Part shown: positions 52,101 through 59,871 of the stretch, in pieces
How positions within the stretch are numbered: the stretch's first letter is position 1
Layout: each line of letters opens with the position of its first letter
Source: Porticoccaceae bacterium
GTDB taxonomy: Bacteria; Pseudomonadota; Gammaproteobacteria; Pseudomonadales; Porticoccaceae
Direction: 5' to 3'
Assembly (NCBI GenBank): GCA_018069525.1
Contig: JAGPUQ010000008.1
Coordinates: forward strand, 124,001-188,000
DNA length: 64,000 nucleotides
Made by a program: the position numbers and the translations under genes
Notes under the pieces: model-generated
Told to the model about the DNA's origin: nothing
Seen by the model: the letters and a program-made list of their open reading frames with translations, nothing else
The model's database searches: none

Positions 52101-52564
52101 GAGCTTACTTCTCCGCCCACATACAGCCAGCGACCAGCGCTGCGCTGAAATACTGAAATTTCATGCAGGGTTTGAAGCTGGGAATTATCCGCTTCCAGGC
52201 TGCTTGATTCCTGGTTGTTTGGTTCTTGGTTATCTGTTTCCAGGCTGTCTATTTCCAGGCTGTCTATTTCAAGGTAATGCGCCTTAAATTCTACCGTGGC
52301 TTTATCGCCGTGTTGTTCGCTGGACAGTACTTCCAGGCCCTGCCAGTCGACGCTCTTCTCTGACAGCGCTGCGGCGGTAAGTTCTCCCGCCGTTGCCGAA
52401 AACCAGGTGGCCAGTAAATAATCGCCATAGCCACCCAAGGCATAGGCGGAATAGCGGGAACGCATTAGTTGTTCTGGGGTTTTCGCCAGTTTCCCTTCGG
52501 TAAGAAAGCGTCCGCAACATTTGGCGAAAGGCTTGTTATGACCACAAAGGCAGGGCTTAAGCAT
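52085..52564 (-). CDS. ychJ: YchJ/SEC-C motif family protein (UPF0225)
   Basis: 159 residues. N-terminal SEC-C zinc motif CLCGHNKPFAKCCGRFL, then TPEQLMRSRYSAYALGGYGDYLLATW, the YchJ core (NTF2-like), and a C-terminal HEISVFQRSAGRWLYVGGE. Between strands sits an insert of LEIDS-type pentapeptide repeats (52193-52267) not part of the usual family. Function unknown. Confidence 0.9.
   Translation of the reverse strand: MLKPCLCGHNKPFAKCCGRFLTEGKLAKTPEQLMRSRYSAYALGGYGDYLLATWFSATAGELTAAALSEKSVDWQGLEVLSSEQHGDKATVEFKAHYLEIDSLEIDSLETDNQEPNNQESSSLEADNSQLQTLHEISVFQRSAGRWLYVGGEVSSNLNR
52193..52267 (-). repeat. 15-bp tandem repeat encoding pentapeptides in YchJ
   Basis: Five units of the type TTCCAGGCTGTCTAT (two identical) encode, on the minus strand, LEIDS, LEIDS/T, QEPNN, QESSS and LEADN-like pentapeptides as an acidic insert in the YchJ fold. 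Confidence 0.88.
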
Positions 52565-52609
52565 TATTTTGGGTGTCCCTGCATTTGTATACCGATATTC
52601 GTTTCATAA

Positions 52610-52710
52610 TTGTTGAGGGGTGCTGTGTCTTTTAATGCGGCGTCGTGAATACGCCTTTAATACATTCTGAGCACACCCTTTAATAGGCCCTTTAATACAG
52701 CCCCGTAAAA
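52610..52710. repeat. Spaced CCCTTTAATA-type repeats
   Basis: The word CTTTAATA/CTTTAATG occurs four times between 52628 and 52700 at irregular 12-25 bp steps, in the leader between ychJ and selO. No clear promoter was assigned. Confidence 0.4.
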
Positions 52711-52809
52711 TACGCTAAGATGTTCGTCATTGCACGGCTTCGTGTCGTTCCCGCTGTTATCTTTTTTAGACCATCTTTTTATTACCACAGGTTCAGTACG
52801 AGGATCAGT

Positions 52810-54357
52810 ATGACTGTTTTTGGCGCTACTCCTTTACATCATAGTTACCGAGAATTAGGCGAGCAATTTTACTCCGACCAGTTGCCAACGCCGGTGGCTG
52901 CGCCTGGGCTTATTCGGCTGAATGATGCTTTGGCTGAGCAGCTGAACCTGTCCGTGGCTGCGCTGGAAACCGATGAGGCCTTACTCGCCCTGGCGGGTAA
53001 TGCAGTGCCGGAGGGTATTTGCCCGATTGCTACGGTTTACGCCGGTCACCAGTTTGGCGGCTGGAATCCTCAGCTCGGTGATGGCCGGGCGATTTTGTTG
53101 GGCGAGGTGCTTGCTAAAGACGGCAAGCGTTACGATATTCAGTTAAAAGGCCCGGGACAAACCCCGTATTCGCGCATGGGCGATGGTCGCTCTCCTCTTG
53201 GCCCGGTGCTGCGGGAATATATTGTTAGCGAAGCGATGGCGGCTTTGGGAATTCCCACTACCCGTGCGCTGGCCGCAGTGACCACCGGCGAAATTGTATT
53301 TCGGGAGTCGGCACAGCCGGGGGCGATATTAACTCGTGTGGCACAAAGTCATATTCGCATTGGCACGATGCAGTATTTTTCTGCGCGCGACGATGTGGAG
53401 TCGGTGCAAGCCCTGGCCGACTACGTGATCGAGCGGCATTACCAGGACGCAGTCGAAAAAATAATAAAGGACACCGGCACCGATCCCTACAGCGCGTTAT
53501 TGACTTGCGTGGTCGAAGCCCAGGCCCGTTTGATCGCCCAGTGGATGGCGGTGGGTTTTATTCACGGGGTGATGAATACCGACAATATGTTGTTGTGCGG
53601 CGAGACGGTCGATTACGGCCCCTGCGCGTTTATGGATGCCTACAATCCGAATAAGGTGTTTAGCTCTATCGATACTCAGGGTCGCTACGCCTACGCCAAT
53701 CAGGCGGAGATCGGTCGCTGGAATGTGAGTTGGCTGGCGCAGGCCTTGTTACCTCTGATGGCTGACGAGCAGGATGAGGCGATCAGCAAGGCGGAGGTCA
53801 TACTAGGGAACTACATAGTTATTTTCACCGAGACCTACCAACAATTGTTTGCTGAAAAACTGGGTTTTGCGCAAAGCCATCTTTCAGAAAACAATAGCTC
53901 CCCAAACACTGTCGTGGAAAACAATGCGGAAGTTCATCAGCTATCGGTGGAGCTATTACAATTAATGGCGACCGCAAAGAGCGATTACACTTTGACCTTT
54001 CGAACGCTAACCGATTATCTCGCCCCGGAGGGCGAGCGACATTTTTTAAATAAACTAATGACCTTGCCCGATACCTTTCAAGACTGGCTGCAACGCTGGC
54101 AGGCTTTATTGGCTAAACATAATGTCGATCGGGCGACGGCTCACACGTTAATGCTTAACAAAAACCCAAGTTATATTCCCCGCAATCATTTAATCGCAGC
54201 GGCCATTGAGCAAGCCAGCCAACATCAAGATTTCGGGCTTTTTAATCAGATGGTAGATGTGCTCGCCAGGCCTTTTGAGTATCGGGAGGAAAATAAAATA
54301 TTCGCGATGCCGCCGCAGCCAGAGGAAGAGGTGAAGCAAACCTTTTGTGGTACCTGA
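52810..54357 (+). CDS. selO: Protein adenylyltransferase SelO (YdiU family)
   Basis: Pseudokinase-fold enzyme that transfers AMP to protein hydroxyls in redox homeostasis. 515 residues from ATG 52810, which has GAGGAT upstream. Family blocks: YAGHQFGGWNPQLGDGRAILLGE, DIQLKGPGQTPYSRMGDGRSPLGPVLREYI, HGVMNTDNMLLCGETVDYGPCAFMDAY, and the C-terminal TFCGT with the cysteine that is selenocysteine in eukaryotic SelO. After the TGA stop the same frame stays open for 31 codons to 54453. Confidence 0.95.
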   Translation: MTVFGATPLHHSYRELGEQFYSDQLPTPVAAPGLIRLNDALAEQLNLSVAALETDEALLALAGNAVPEGICPIATVYAGHQFGGWNPQLGDGRAILLGEVLAKDGKRYDIQLKGPGQTPYSRMGDGRSPLGPVLREYIVSEAMAALGIPTTRALAAVTTGEIVFRESAQPGAILTRVAQSHIRIGTMQYFSARDDVESVQALADYVIERHYQDAVEKIIKDTGTDPYSALLTCVVEAQARLIAQWMAVGFIHGVMNTDNMLLCGETVDYGPCAFMDAYNPNKVFSSIDTQGRYAYANQAEIGRWNVSWLAQALLPLMADEQDEAISKAEVILGNYIVIFTETYQQLFAEKLGFAQSHLSENNSSPNTVVENNAEVHQLSVELLQLMATAKSDYTLTFRTLTDYLAPEGERHFLNKLMTLPDTFQDWLQRWQALLAKHNVDRATAHTLMLNKNPSYIPRNHLIAAAIEQASQHQDFGLFNQMVDVLARPFEYREENKIFAMPPQPEEEVKQTFCGT

Positions 54358-54439
54358 TTGTCGATTGCAGGTGATAGCACTCTGGTGGAGTTTCGATTTA
54401 AGGAATGGCCTCAAGCCGAACGACGACTGTGTGGTTTGT

Positions 54440-54673
54440 TTAAGCCTGCATAATCAACAATAAATCCTGCGTATGTTGCGCCGCTTTTCTACCCAGCTCG
54501 GTTAAGTAACCGCCGTCGGCTTGCGAGACTAAACCTTTATCAAATAAACGCTGTGCCGCAGCGATCACTTCGGGCTCGGCGGAGGAGTGAATCTTTACGC
54601 CTTCCTGGGTGGTTTTAAGGTTGTAGCGGGCGAGAATGTTGAGTTCTTCGGTAAGAAGCGGATTATACGACAT
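54440..54673 (-). CDS. TIGR02647 family DNA-binding-type small protein
   Basis: 77 residues from ATG 54673: SYNPLLTEELNILARYNLKTTQEGVKIHSSAEPEVIAAAQRLFDKGLVSQADGGYLTELGRKA, a winged-helix-like pattern common in gammaproteobacteria and annotated as TIGR02647. The frame is open further upstream but the AGGGCCAGG near 54680 supports this start. Role unknown. A 3' fragment of a related gene lies at 44469-44558. Confidence 0.82.
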   Translation of the reverse strand: MSYNPLLTEELNILARYNLKTTQEGVKIHSSAEPEVIAAAQRLFDKGLVSQADGGYLTELGRKAAQHTQDLLLIMQA

Positions 54674-54871
54674 GGCCTGGCCCTGTTTAGGATGCTTTTT
54701 TATGGTGTTTGATTGCTGTGACGTACTCCAGTGTACGCGAAAACATAACGTGGCCAAACTGACCTGAGATAATGAGGCGCTATCTTTCTGGCACGAGTCT
54801 TTACTTGTCTGCCCCTGTGTTTTCTTGCCAGGAGGGTGATTTTGGCGTGTGGTTAAGCCTTCGCTGAAATA

Positions 54872-54899
54872 TATAAAGATAAGATATCTTATCTTTATA
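54872..54899. promoter_or_regulatory. Perfect 28-bp palindrome upstream of hipBA
   Basis: Half-site TATAAAGATAAGAT followed by its exact reverse complement. It lies 30 bp upstream of the hipB promoter and between the divergent TIGR02647-type and hipB genes. Either an operator for HipB or for the TIGR02647 protein. Not GC-rich, so not a terminator. Confidence 0.75.
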
Positions 54900-54929
54900 G
54901 CGATATTTCTCATTCTAACGATAGAAAAC

Positions 54930-54959
54930 TTGACATTATAGCTTGTTGTCGTCTATTCT
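54930..54959 (+). promoter_or_regulatory. hipBA promoter
   Basis: -35 TTGACA (54930-54935), 18-bp spacer, -10 TATTCT (54954-54959). An inverted pair ATAAG / CTTAT (about 54982-55001) lies just downstream, between the promoter and the gene. Confidence 0.7.
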
Positions 54960-55046
54960 TTGAACAAGCTCGTTATTCTATTATAAGATTAATAAAACTT
55001 ATCACTAATGGTTTTATTGTCTATTAAGAATAGGAATCTATGCCTT

Positions 55047-55394
55047 ATGAATTTTACTGCGATGACAGACCAGGCCGTGGCTGCGGAGATAGGGCAGCGT
55101 ATTGAGCAGATGCGGCTGGAGAGGAATCTGACCCAGCAACAGTTGGCCGAGGCGGTGGGTTTGTCGCGGGTCAGTTACGCAAAGTTGGTTGCCGGGCAGG
55201 GTAAGTTTACCAATGTGATCGCGGTGCTGCGGGCGCTGGATCAGCTGGCCCTGGTTGAAGGTTTTGTGCCGGAAACCGTTCCCAGCCCCCTACAGCAACT
55301 GAAGCTGAAGGGTAAGCAGCGACAACGAGCGAGTGGTAGCCGCGGAGCGGGTGGTGAAGTCAGCGGGGAAAAACCTGAAGGGCTGGATTGGTAA
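55047..55394 (+). CDS. hipB: HipB-like XRE-family antitoxin
   Basis: 115 residues. Cro/C1-type helix-turn-helix: IGQRIEQMRLERNLTQQQLAEAVGLSRVSYAKLVAGQGKFTNVIAVLRALDQL. A basic, low-complexity tail follows (KLKGKQRQRASGSRGAGGE). Start taken at ATG 55047; the frame opens at 55008 and ATG 55062 is also possible. The next gene is HipA-like and begins 19 bp downstream. Confidence 0.88.
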   Translation: MNFTAMTDQAVAAEIGQRIEQMRLERNLTQQQLAEAVGLSRVSYAKLVAGQGKFTNVIAVLRALDQLALVEGFVPETVPSPLQQLKLKGKQRQRASGSRGAGGEVSGEKPEGLDW

Positions 55395-55413
55395 CGGAGG
55401 CTTTAGCTTAGCT

Positions 55414-56790
55414 ATGGAAAACCTGGCCGAAGTTTGTCTGTGGGGTAAGCAGGTGGGGGCGCTGGCGTATGATCCTGCCAGTGATATCAGCACCTTTGAA
55501 TTTTCATCGGAGTGGCGTGAGCTGGGGTGTGAGATAGCGCCTCTGCGTATGCCCCTGGCGGCGACCAGGTATCAATTTCCGGGATTAAATTTTCTGACGT
55601 TTCGCGGCCTGCCCGCCGTGTTCGCCGACGCCTTGCCGGATGACTTTGGCAATGCGGTGATCAACGCCTGGCTGACGCGAGCGGGTCGTGATGTGGATTC
55701 TTTTACGCCGGTGGAGCGCCTGCTCTATACCGGTAGTCGGGGCATGGGGGCGCTGGAATTTTTACCTGCTATTGATCGGGGTATTGATCGGGGTAGTGAA
55801 GAGGGGACAGATCTGGCTCTGGATTCTCTCGTGGTGATGGCGCAAACGGTGTTGGATGAGAGGATGCACCTGCAACAGGGTATTCAATCAGGCGCTGCGG
55901 TTAAACACGCCAGGCAAAACGATAACAATAATGTTGTTGGTAGTAATGATGCGATGCAGGCGATTTTGCGGGTGGGCACTTCGGCGGGAGGTGCTCGGGC
56001 CAAGGCGGTGGTGGCGGTCAATGCGGATCGGTCGCAGCTACGTTCCGGGCAAGTGGATGCTCCACCGGGTTTTGAGCATTACCTGTTGAAGTTTGACGGC
56101 GTTGAAGAGCACAAAGTCGATAGTGAGAGCTTTGGTGATCCCCAGGGTTTTGGGCGCATGGAGTATGCGTATTATCTGATGGCAAAAGATGTCGGGATTA
56201 ACATTTCCCCGTCGGAGTTGCTGGAGGAAGGTGGGCGCGCCCATTTTATGACGCGGCGCTTTGAACGGGTCGGCAACCGTAAGCTGCACTATGTGTCATT
56301 GTGTGCGATGGATCACGCGGATTATAGAGCTCCCGGTGCATACAGCTACGAGCAATTGCTTGCCGTGGCTCGACAATTAAAATTACCACGTGCGGATGCG
56401 ATAGAAATTTTTCGCCGTATGGTATTTAACGTGATCGCGCGCAACCACGACGACCACACCAAAAATTTTGGTTTTTTAATGGATGGGCCAGGTGCTCAGT
56501 GGCGTTTGTCGCCAGCGTTTGATGTGGCCTACAGTTACAAAAAAGGCTCGCCCTGGGTAGATTCCCATCAGCTTTCGCTGAATGGTAAGCGCGACAATTT
56601 CACCCTGGATGATTTGCTAGTGGTTGCTAACCTGATCACCAACTTTTCTCGCGAGGCGCCAAAAATTATTCACCGTGTCCTGGAGGTGGTGCGCCAGTGG
56701 CCCAACTATGCGCAACAGGCGGGGGTGTTTTTACCATTACAGGAAGAGGTGCAGCGTAACCTTCGGATTGATGATCAGTTTGATCGATAG
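55414..56790 (+). CDS. hipA: HipA-like serine/threonine kinase toxin
   Basis: 458 residues. N-terminal HipA_N region, nucleotide loop TSAGGARAKAVVAVN, HFMTRRFERVGNRKLHYVSL, catalytic loop FNVIARNHDDHTKNFGFLMD and metal motif LSPAFDVAYSY. HipA toxins phosphorylate aminoacyl-tRNA synthetases; the target here is unknown. The frame is open to 55333, overlapping hipB; ATG 55414 is the first good methionine but its SD is 13 bases away, so a start inside hipB is possible. It contains a small IDRG-IDRG repeat near residue 120. Confidence 0.9.
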   Translation: MENLAEVCLWGKQVGALAYDPASDISTFEFSSEWRELGCEIAPLRMPLAATRYQFPGLNFLTFRGLPAVFADALPDDFGNAVINAWLTRAGRDVDSFTPVERLLYTGSRGMGALEFLPAIDRGIDRGSEEGTDLALDSLVVMAQTVLDERMHLQQGIQSGAAVKHARQNDNNNVVGSNDAMQAILRVGTSAGGARAKAVVAVNADRSQLRSGQVDAPPGFEHYLLKFDGVEEHKVDSESFGDPQGFGRMEYAYYLMAKDVGINISPSELLEEGGRAHFMTRRFERVGNRKLHYVSLCAMDHADYRAPGAYSYEQLLAVARQLKLPRADAIEIFRRMVFNVIARNHDDHTKNFGFLMDGPGAQWRLSPAFDVAYSYKKGSPWVDSHQLSLNGKRDNFTLDDLLVVANLITNFSREAPKIIHRVLEVVRQWPNYAQQAGVFLPLQEEVQRNLRIDDQFDR

Positions 56791-56842
56791 GCGTTGAATT
56801 AAAGTTTCCTTCAAATTTCCTTCAAGTTTCTCTGAAATGGTT

Positions 56843-57316
56843 CTAAAGCAACAAGTCACTTTCAATGGGGTGAAAAACGCTGGCTGCGTCAATCAGAGAT
56901 TTAGCGGTAAGTGCGGGTACGCCATAAACTTCGGCGCTCACGCCATAATCCTTTGTTATTTTTTCTAATAGCAAATCAAAATCCCCGTCTCCGGATAGCA
57001 AGACAACGGTGTCCACGTCTTTTGCGGTGTCCATAATATCGATGGTAATGCCTACGTCCCAATCGCCTTTGGCAGAACCGTCACTGCGTTGAATGTAAGG
57101 TTTGAGTTTTATGGTAAAGCCGATATGTTTCAGGGCGTCTTGAAATTTTATTTGATTATCGTCGCCACGGTTAGTGGCGTAGGCGGTTGCTGAGATGATT
57201 TCACCTTGCTCGCTTATCCTTTGCCAAAGTTTTCGGTAGTTAAATTGGCGGCCATAGGCTTGGCGATTGGTGTAGTAAATATTTTGTACATCGACAAAAA
57301 CAGCAAATTTTTTCAC
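56843..57316 (-). CDS. NYN domain (LabA/DUF88) protein
   Basis: 157 residues. PIN-like NYN nuclease fold: FAVFVDVQNIYYTNR (first Asp), GDWDVGITIDIMD and VVLLSGDGDFDLLLEKI (acidic cluster) and the closing GVSAEVYGVPALTAKSLIDAA. Family members are RNases or tRNA/rRNA processing enzymes; the substrate is unknown. Confidence 0.9.
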   Translation of the reverse strand: MKKFAVFVDVQNIYYTNRQAYGRQFNYRKLWQRISEQGEIISATAYATNRGDDNQIKFQDALKHIGFTIKLKPYIQRSDGSAKGDWDVGITIDIMDTAKDVDTVVLLSGDGDFDLLLEKITKDYGVSAEVYGVPALTAKSLIDAASVFHPIESDLLL

Positions 57317-57423
57317 GCGGGCGATCCGTTGGGTGATATCTCTCTATGATTGAGAGCGTAGCACGGCCGTGTTCGGTGCGCTTAGAATTTATCCTTTTTT
57401 CAAACTCGCCTGCTTTATATCGT

Positions 57424-57831
57424 TTAAGGCGTTTCTGTGTCGCCTTTTAAATACAGGCGAATCGGAAAGTTTGTGGCTTTGCCGATGGTGATAATCAGGC
57501 CGTAATTATCGTTGTCGTAGTCGCTGGCCCACTCGTAGTGGATTTTTACTTTCACAGGTTTGTCGTCTTGTTTCGGTGCTTTACCGACGACGACAATTTC
57601 TTCGATTTCAGCGGTAGTAGCAATGGCATCTTTGGGGATGGAAAGGGTCACGCGTTTACTGTCTCCAGATTCCAAGGTTTCTATGCTGCGTACTTTGGCA
57701 TCGATAATGTTACCTTCGTAGTCTACGTGTGGCTCTAGCCAGTCGGTTTGTTGTTCGGCGATGGCGGAAAAGCACAAGCTAGTAAGCGCTATTAAAAGGA
57801 TAGCGGGTTTGCTTAGGTTGAGGACATTCAA
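57424..57831 (-). CDS. Exported hypothetical protein
   Basis: 135 residues with a signal peptide (ILLIALTSLCFSAIAEQ). The mature part is beta-rich; it includes EEIVVVGKAPK, similar to the plug-start segment EEIVVTG of TonB-dependent receptors and secretin-related proteins, and later YNDNYGLIITIGKAT-like strands. No family was recognised. It is 48 bp downstream of the porin gene's end, on the same strand. Confidence 0.75.
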   Translation of the reverse strand: MNVLNLSKPAILLIALTSLCFSAIAEQQTDWLEPHVDYEGNIIDAKVRSIETLESGDSKRVTLSIPKDAIATTAEIEEIVVVGKAPKQDDKPVKVKIHYEWASDYDNDNYGLIITIGKATNFPIRLYLKGDTETP

Positions 57832-57879
57832 AGTGTATTCTCCGTGTGTTAAGCGCGGTTTTATTTAACCACTGCGACA

Positions 57880-59196
57880 TTAATATTTTAGTTTTAAATC
57901 CATTTGCAGGCGGTCGAAGTCGGTCTCGAGATCGCCGTCTTCGTTGATGTAATAGCTTAGTGCCAGTGCCACGTTCTTATCCAGAGCGTAGGCGGCTTTT
58001 ATTAGATGGCCTTTGCCGTTAGTACCGCCACCGGAAAAGTCGGAGTCAGTGGTCAGCCCGAATACGGCATCTGCTTCCAGGTCTTCATAAATATAAGCCA
58101 GCTGCCAGGTGCCGGGGTTTTTTGCCTTGCCTAATTGCGCGCCTGCAGCCCAGCCAGTGTCGTCATCGTTTGCATCCTGATTTTCTACCCAGTCGAAGAA
58201 CACGCTGGCGGGGAGGTCGCCGACTTTAAAGGCCAGTTCGCCAAACAGTTCGAGTTCCTGATAATCGTTTAAGTAGACCATATCTGCGCCGTTCAACACC
58301 AGGGTGTTGCCGAAGCTGTCGTCATCGATAAACGGCTTGCTACCAGCAACAGCAAAGTCGTAATAACTCAACCCGATAATAAGATGAGTGGTATCGCTAA
58401 ACGCGGTCTTTAGACCAAACTGGGCACCCCAGATGCTTTCGGCATCCTGGCTGCCGGCTTTGTCGTCGCTCTCCAAATACAGAAACGCACCGTTAGCAAA
58501 GAAAGTACCGTTATCGTATTGAGCGGCGAGGCCTTCGGGTCGGTAGTCGCCGTCCCAGATTAGGCCGTGCTTAGCGGGGGTGTAAAAGGGGGTTTTAAAT
58601 TTACCGCCAATAATATGAGTGTTGCTGAAACCGGAATAATCGAAATAGGCGAGGTCGAGATTAATACCCTTGGAGGAACCGCCCTGGCCCAAAGACTGAT
58701 TGGTAGAGGTTGGATCGTCTTCACCCGAGGCCAGGCCGAGGCCGACTTTCCAGGTATCGCTAACTTGCGCCTGTGCTTCGATACGGGCGCGTATTCTAGA
58801 GCGATTGCGATCATTGTCCTTAGTCTCGTCGTCAATATTTTCGTAGCGGTAGCGCAGGTCTCCGCTGAGTTTGACGCGATCTGTCCAGGCTAGTTTTTCG
58901 GCGCTTTTGCTGGACGTCGCGGAAGACGCTTTGACCTGGTTACGTAGAGCGATATTTTCTTCGCGCAGTTTTTGGTCGGCGTTTTCAAGTTTGTCGACCT
59001 TCTCGGTGAGGGCTTCAACTTGTTTGATCAACCTTAACACTGTGGCGTCATCGATGGCAGCGAGAGCAGGAGCGCTGGTCAATAATGCCGCCATTGATAG
59101 CGCCGTTAACATTGCGAGGTTGAATGACTTGTTTTTGCTTGATGATATGCGGGAGCAGGGTCGCTGCACGCGTTGAGCAGTTAAACGAGGGTTCAT
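57880..59196 (-). CDS. Putative porin with N-terminal coiled coil
   Basis: 438 residues. Signal peptide ends ALAAID; a coiled coil (VLRLIKQVEALTEKVDKLENADQKLREENIALRNQV) precedes a beta-barrel beginning VKLSGDLRYRYENIDDE and ending with aromatic LKLKY-stop. Matches the putative-porin (DUF3373-like) type of Proteobacteria. Outer-membrane channel; solute unknown. ATG 59196 has GAGGA seven bases upstream. Confidence 0.88.
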   Translation of the reverse strand: MNPRLTAQRVQRPCSRISSSKNKSFNLAMLTALSMAALLTSAPALAAIDDATVLRLIKQVEALTEKVDKLENADQKLREENIALRNQVKASSATSSKSAEKLAWTDRVKLSGDLRYRYENIDDETKDNDRNRSRIRARIEAQAQVSDTWKVGLGLASGEDDPTSTNQSLGQGGSSKGINLDLAYFDYSGFSNTHIIGGKFKTPFYTPAKHGLIWDGDYRPEGLAAQYDNGTFFANGAFLYLESDDKAGSQDAESIWGAQFGLKTAFSDTTHLIIGLSYYDFAVAGSKPFIDDDSFGNTLVLNGADMVYLNDYQELELFGELAFKVGDLPASVFFDWVENQDANDDDTGWAAGAQLGKAKNPGTWQLAYIYEDLEADAVFGLTTDSDFSGGGTNGKGHLIKAAYALDKNVALALSYYINEDGDLETDFDRLQMDLKLKY

Positions 59197-59400
59197 CTAC
59201 GGTATCCTCTGGCAATGATGGGTTCGGAGATCGTCGGAGCAAAGCGCTTGAGCGCATCGCGGAGTTTGCGGGCGGAATATGCCATATTTGGCCAGGGTTT
59301 GCAGCGGCTATGTACGGCGTCGGAAGGTGTTTTCGTTGGAATTACGGGTTTAGTTGATCTGTGTAGAGTTTTGCGAAATTTTTAAAAAAGGAGCTGCTTC

Positions 59401-59437
59401 AAAAAAGGGCCTGCTCCAGTTAAGGAAGCAGGCCCTT
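59401..59437 (-). terminator. Rho-independent terminator of ppiC
   Basis: Arms AAGGGCCTGCT / AGCAGGCCCTT around a 10-nt loop. On the minus strand the stem is followed by a T run, 14 bp beyond the ppiC stop. Confidence 0.9.
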
Positions 59438-59451
59438 GATAGTCTCGCGCG

Positions 59452-59733
59452 TTATTCGCTGCGCGCGGTGACTTCTAACAGATGATAACCAAACTGAGTT
59501 TTCACTGGACCTTGAACGGCATTAACGTCGGCGCTGAATACCACTTTGTCAAACTCAGGTACCATCATGCCGGGGCCGAATTCACCCAGGTCGCCACCGT
59601 TAGAGCCGGAGGGGCAAGAAGAGTGTTGCTTCGCTACGTCGGCAAAATCTGCACCGCCTTGAATGTCGGTTTTAAGCTGTTGGCACTGGGCTTCGTCAGA
59701 AACCAGGATGTGTCTTGCGCTTGCTGTAGCCAT
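59452..59733 (-). CDS. ppiC: PpiC-type parvulin peptidyl-prolyl isomerase
   Basis: 93-residue single-domain cytosolic parvulin: SARHILVSDEAQCQQLKTDIQGGADFADVAKQHSSCPSGSNGGDLGEFGPGMMVPEFDKVVF and a C-terminal TQFGYHLLEV. Matches PpiC closely in length. Ends at a strong terminator. Confidence 0.95.
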   Translation of the reverse strand: MATASARHILVSDEAQCQQLKTDIQGGADFADVAKQHSSCPSGSNGGDLGEFGPGMMVPEFDKVVFSADVNAVQGPVKTQFGYHLLEVTARSE

Positions 59734-59871
59734 GAGGTGTTCCTTTTATGTTGTGGATCGGGAGAGTTACGGGTTAAAAATGTGTGCTAGCACAGGGTGT
59801 TGTAGTGTATTAGCCGTTACTATAATAGAAAATAGTGTAAAAACAAGATAACGAGAGAATAGGGGCTTGGC

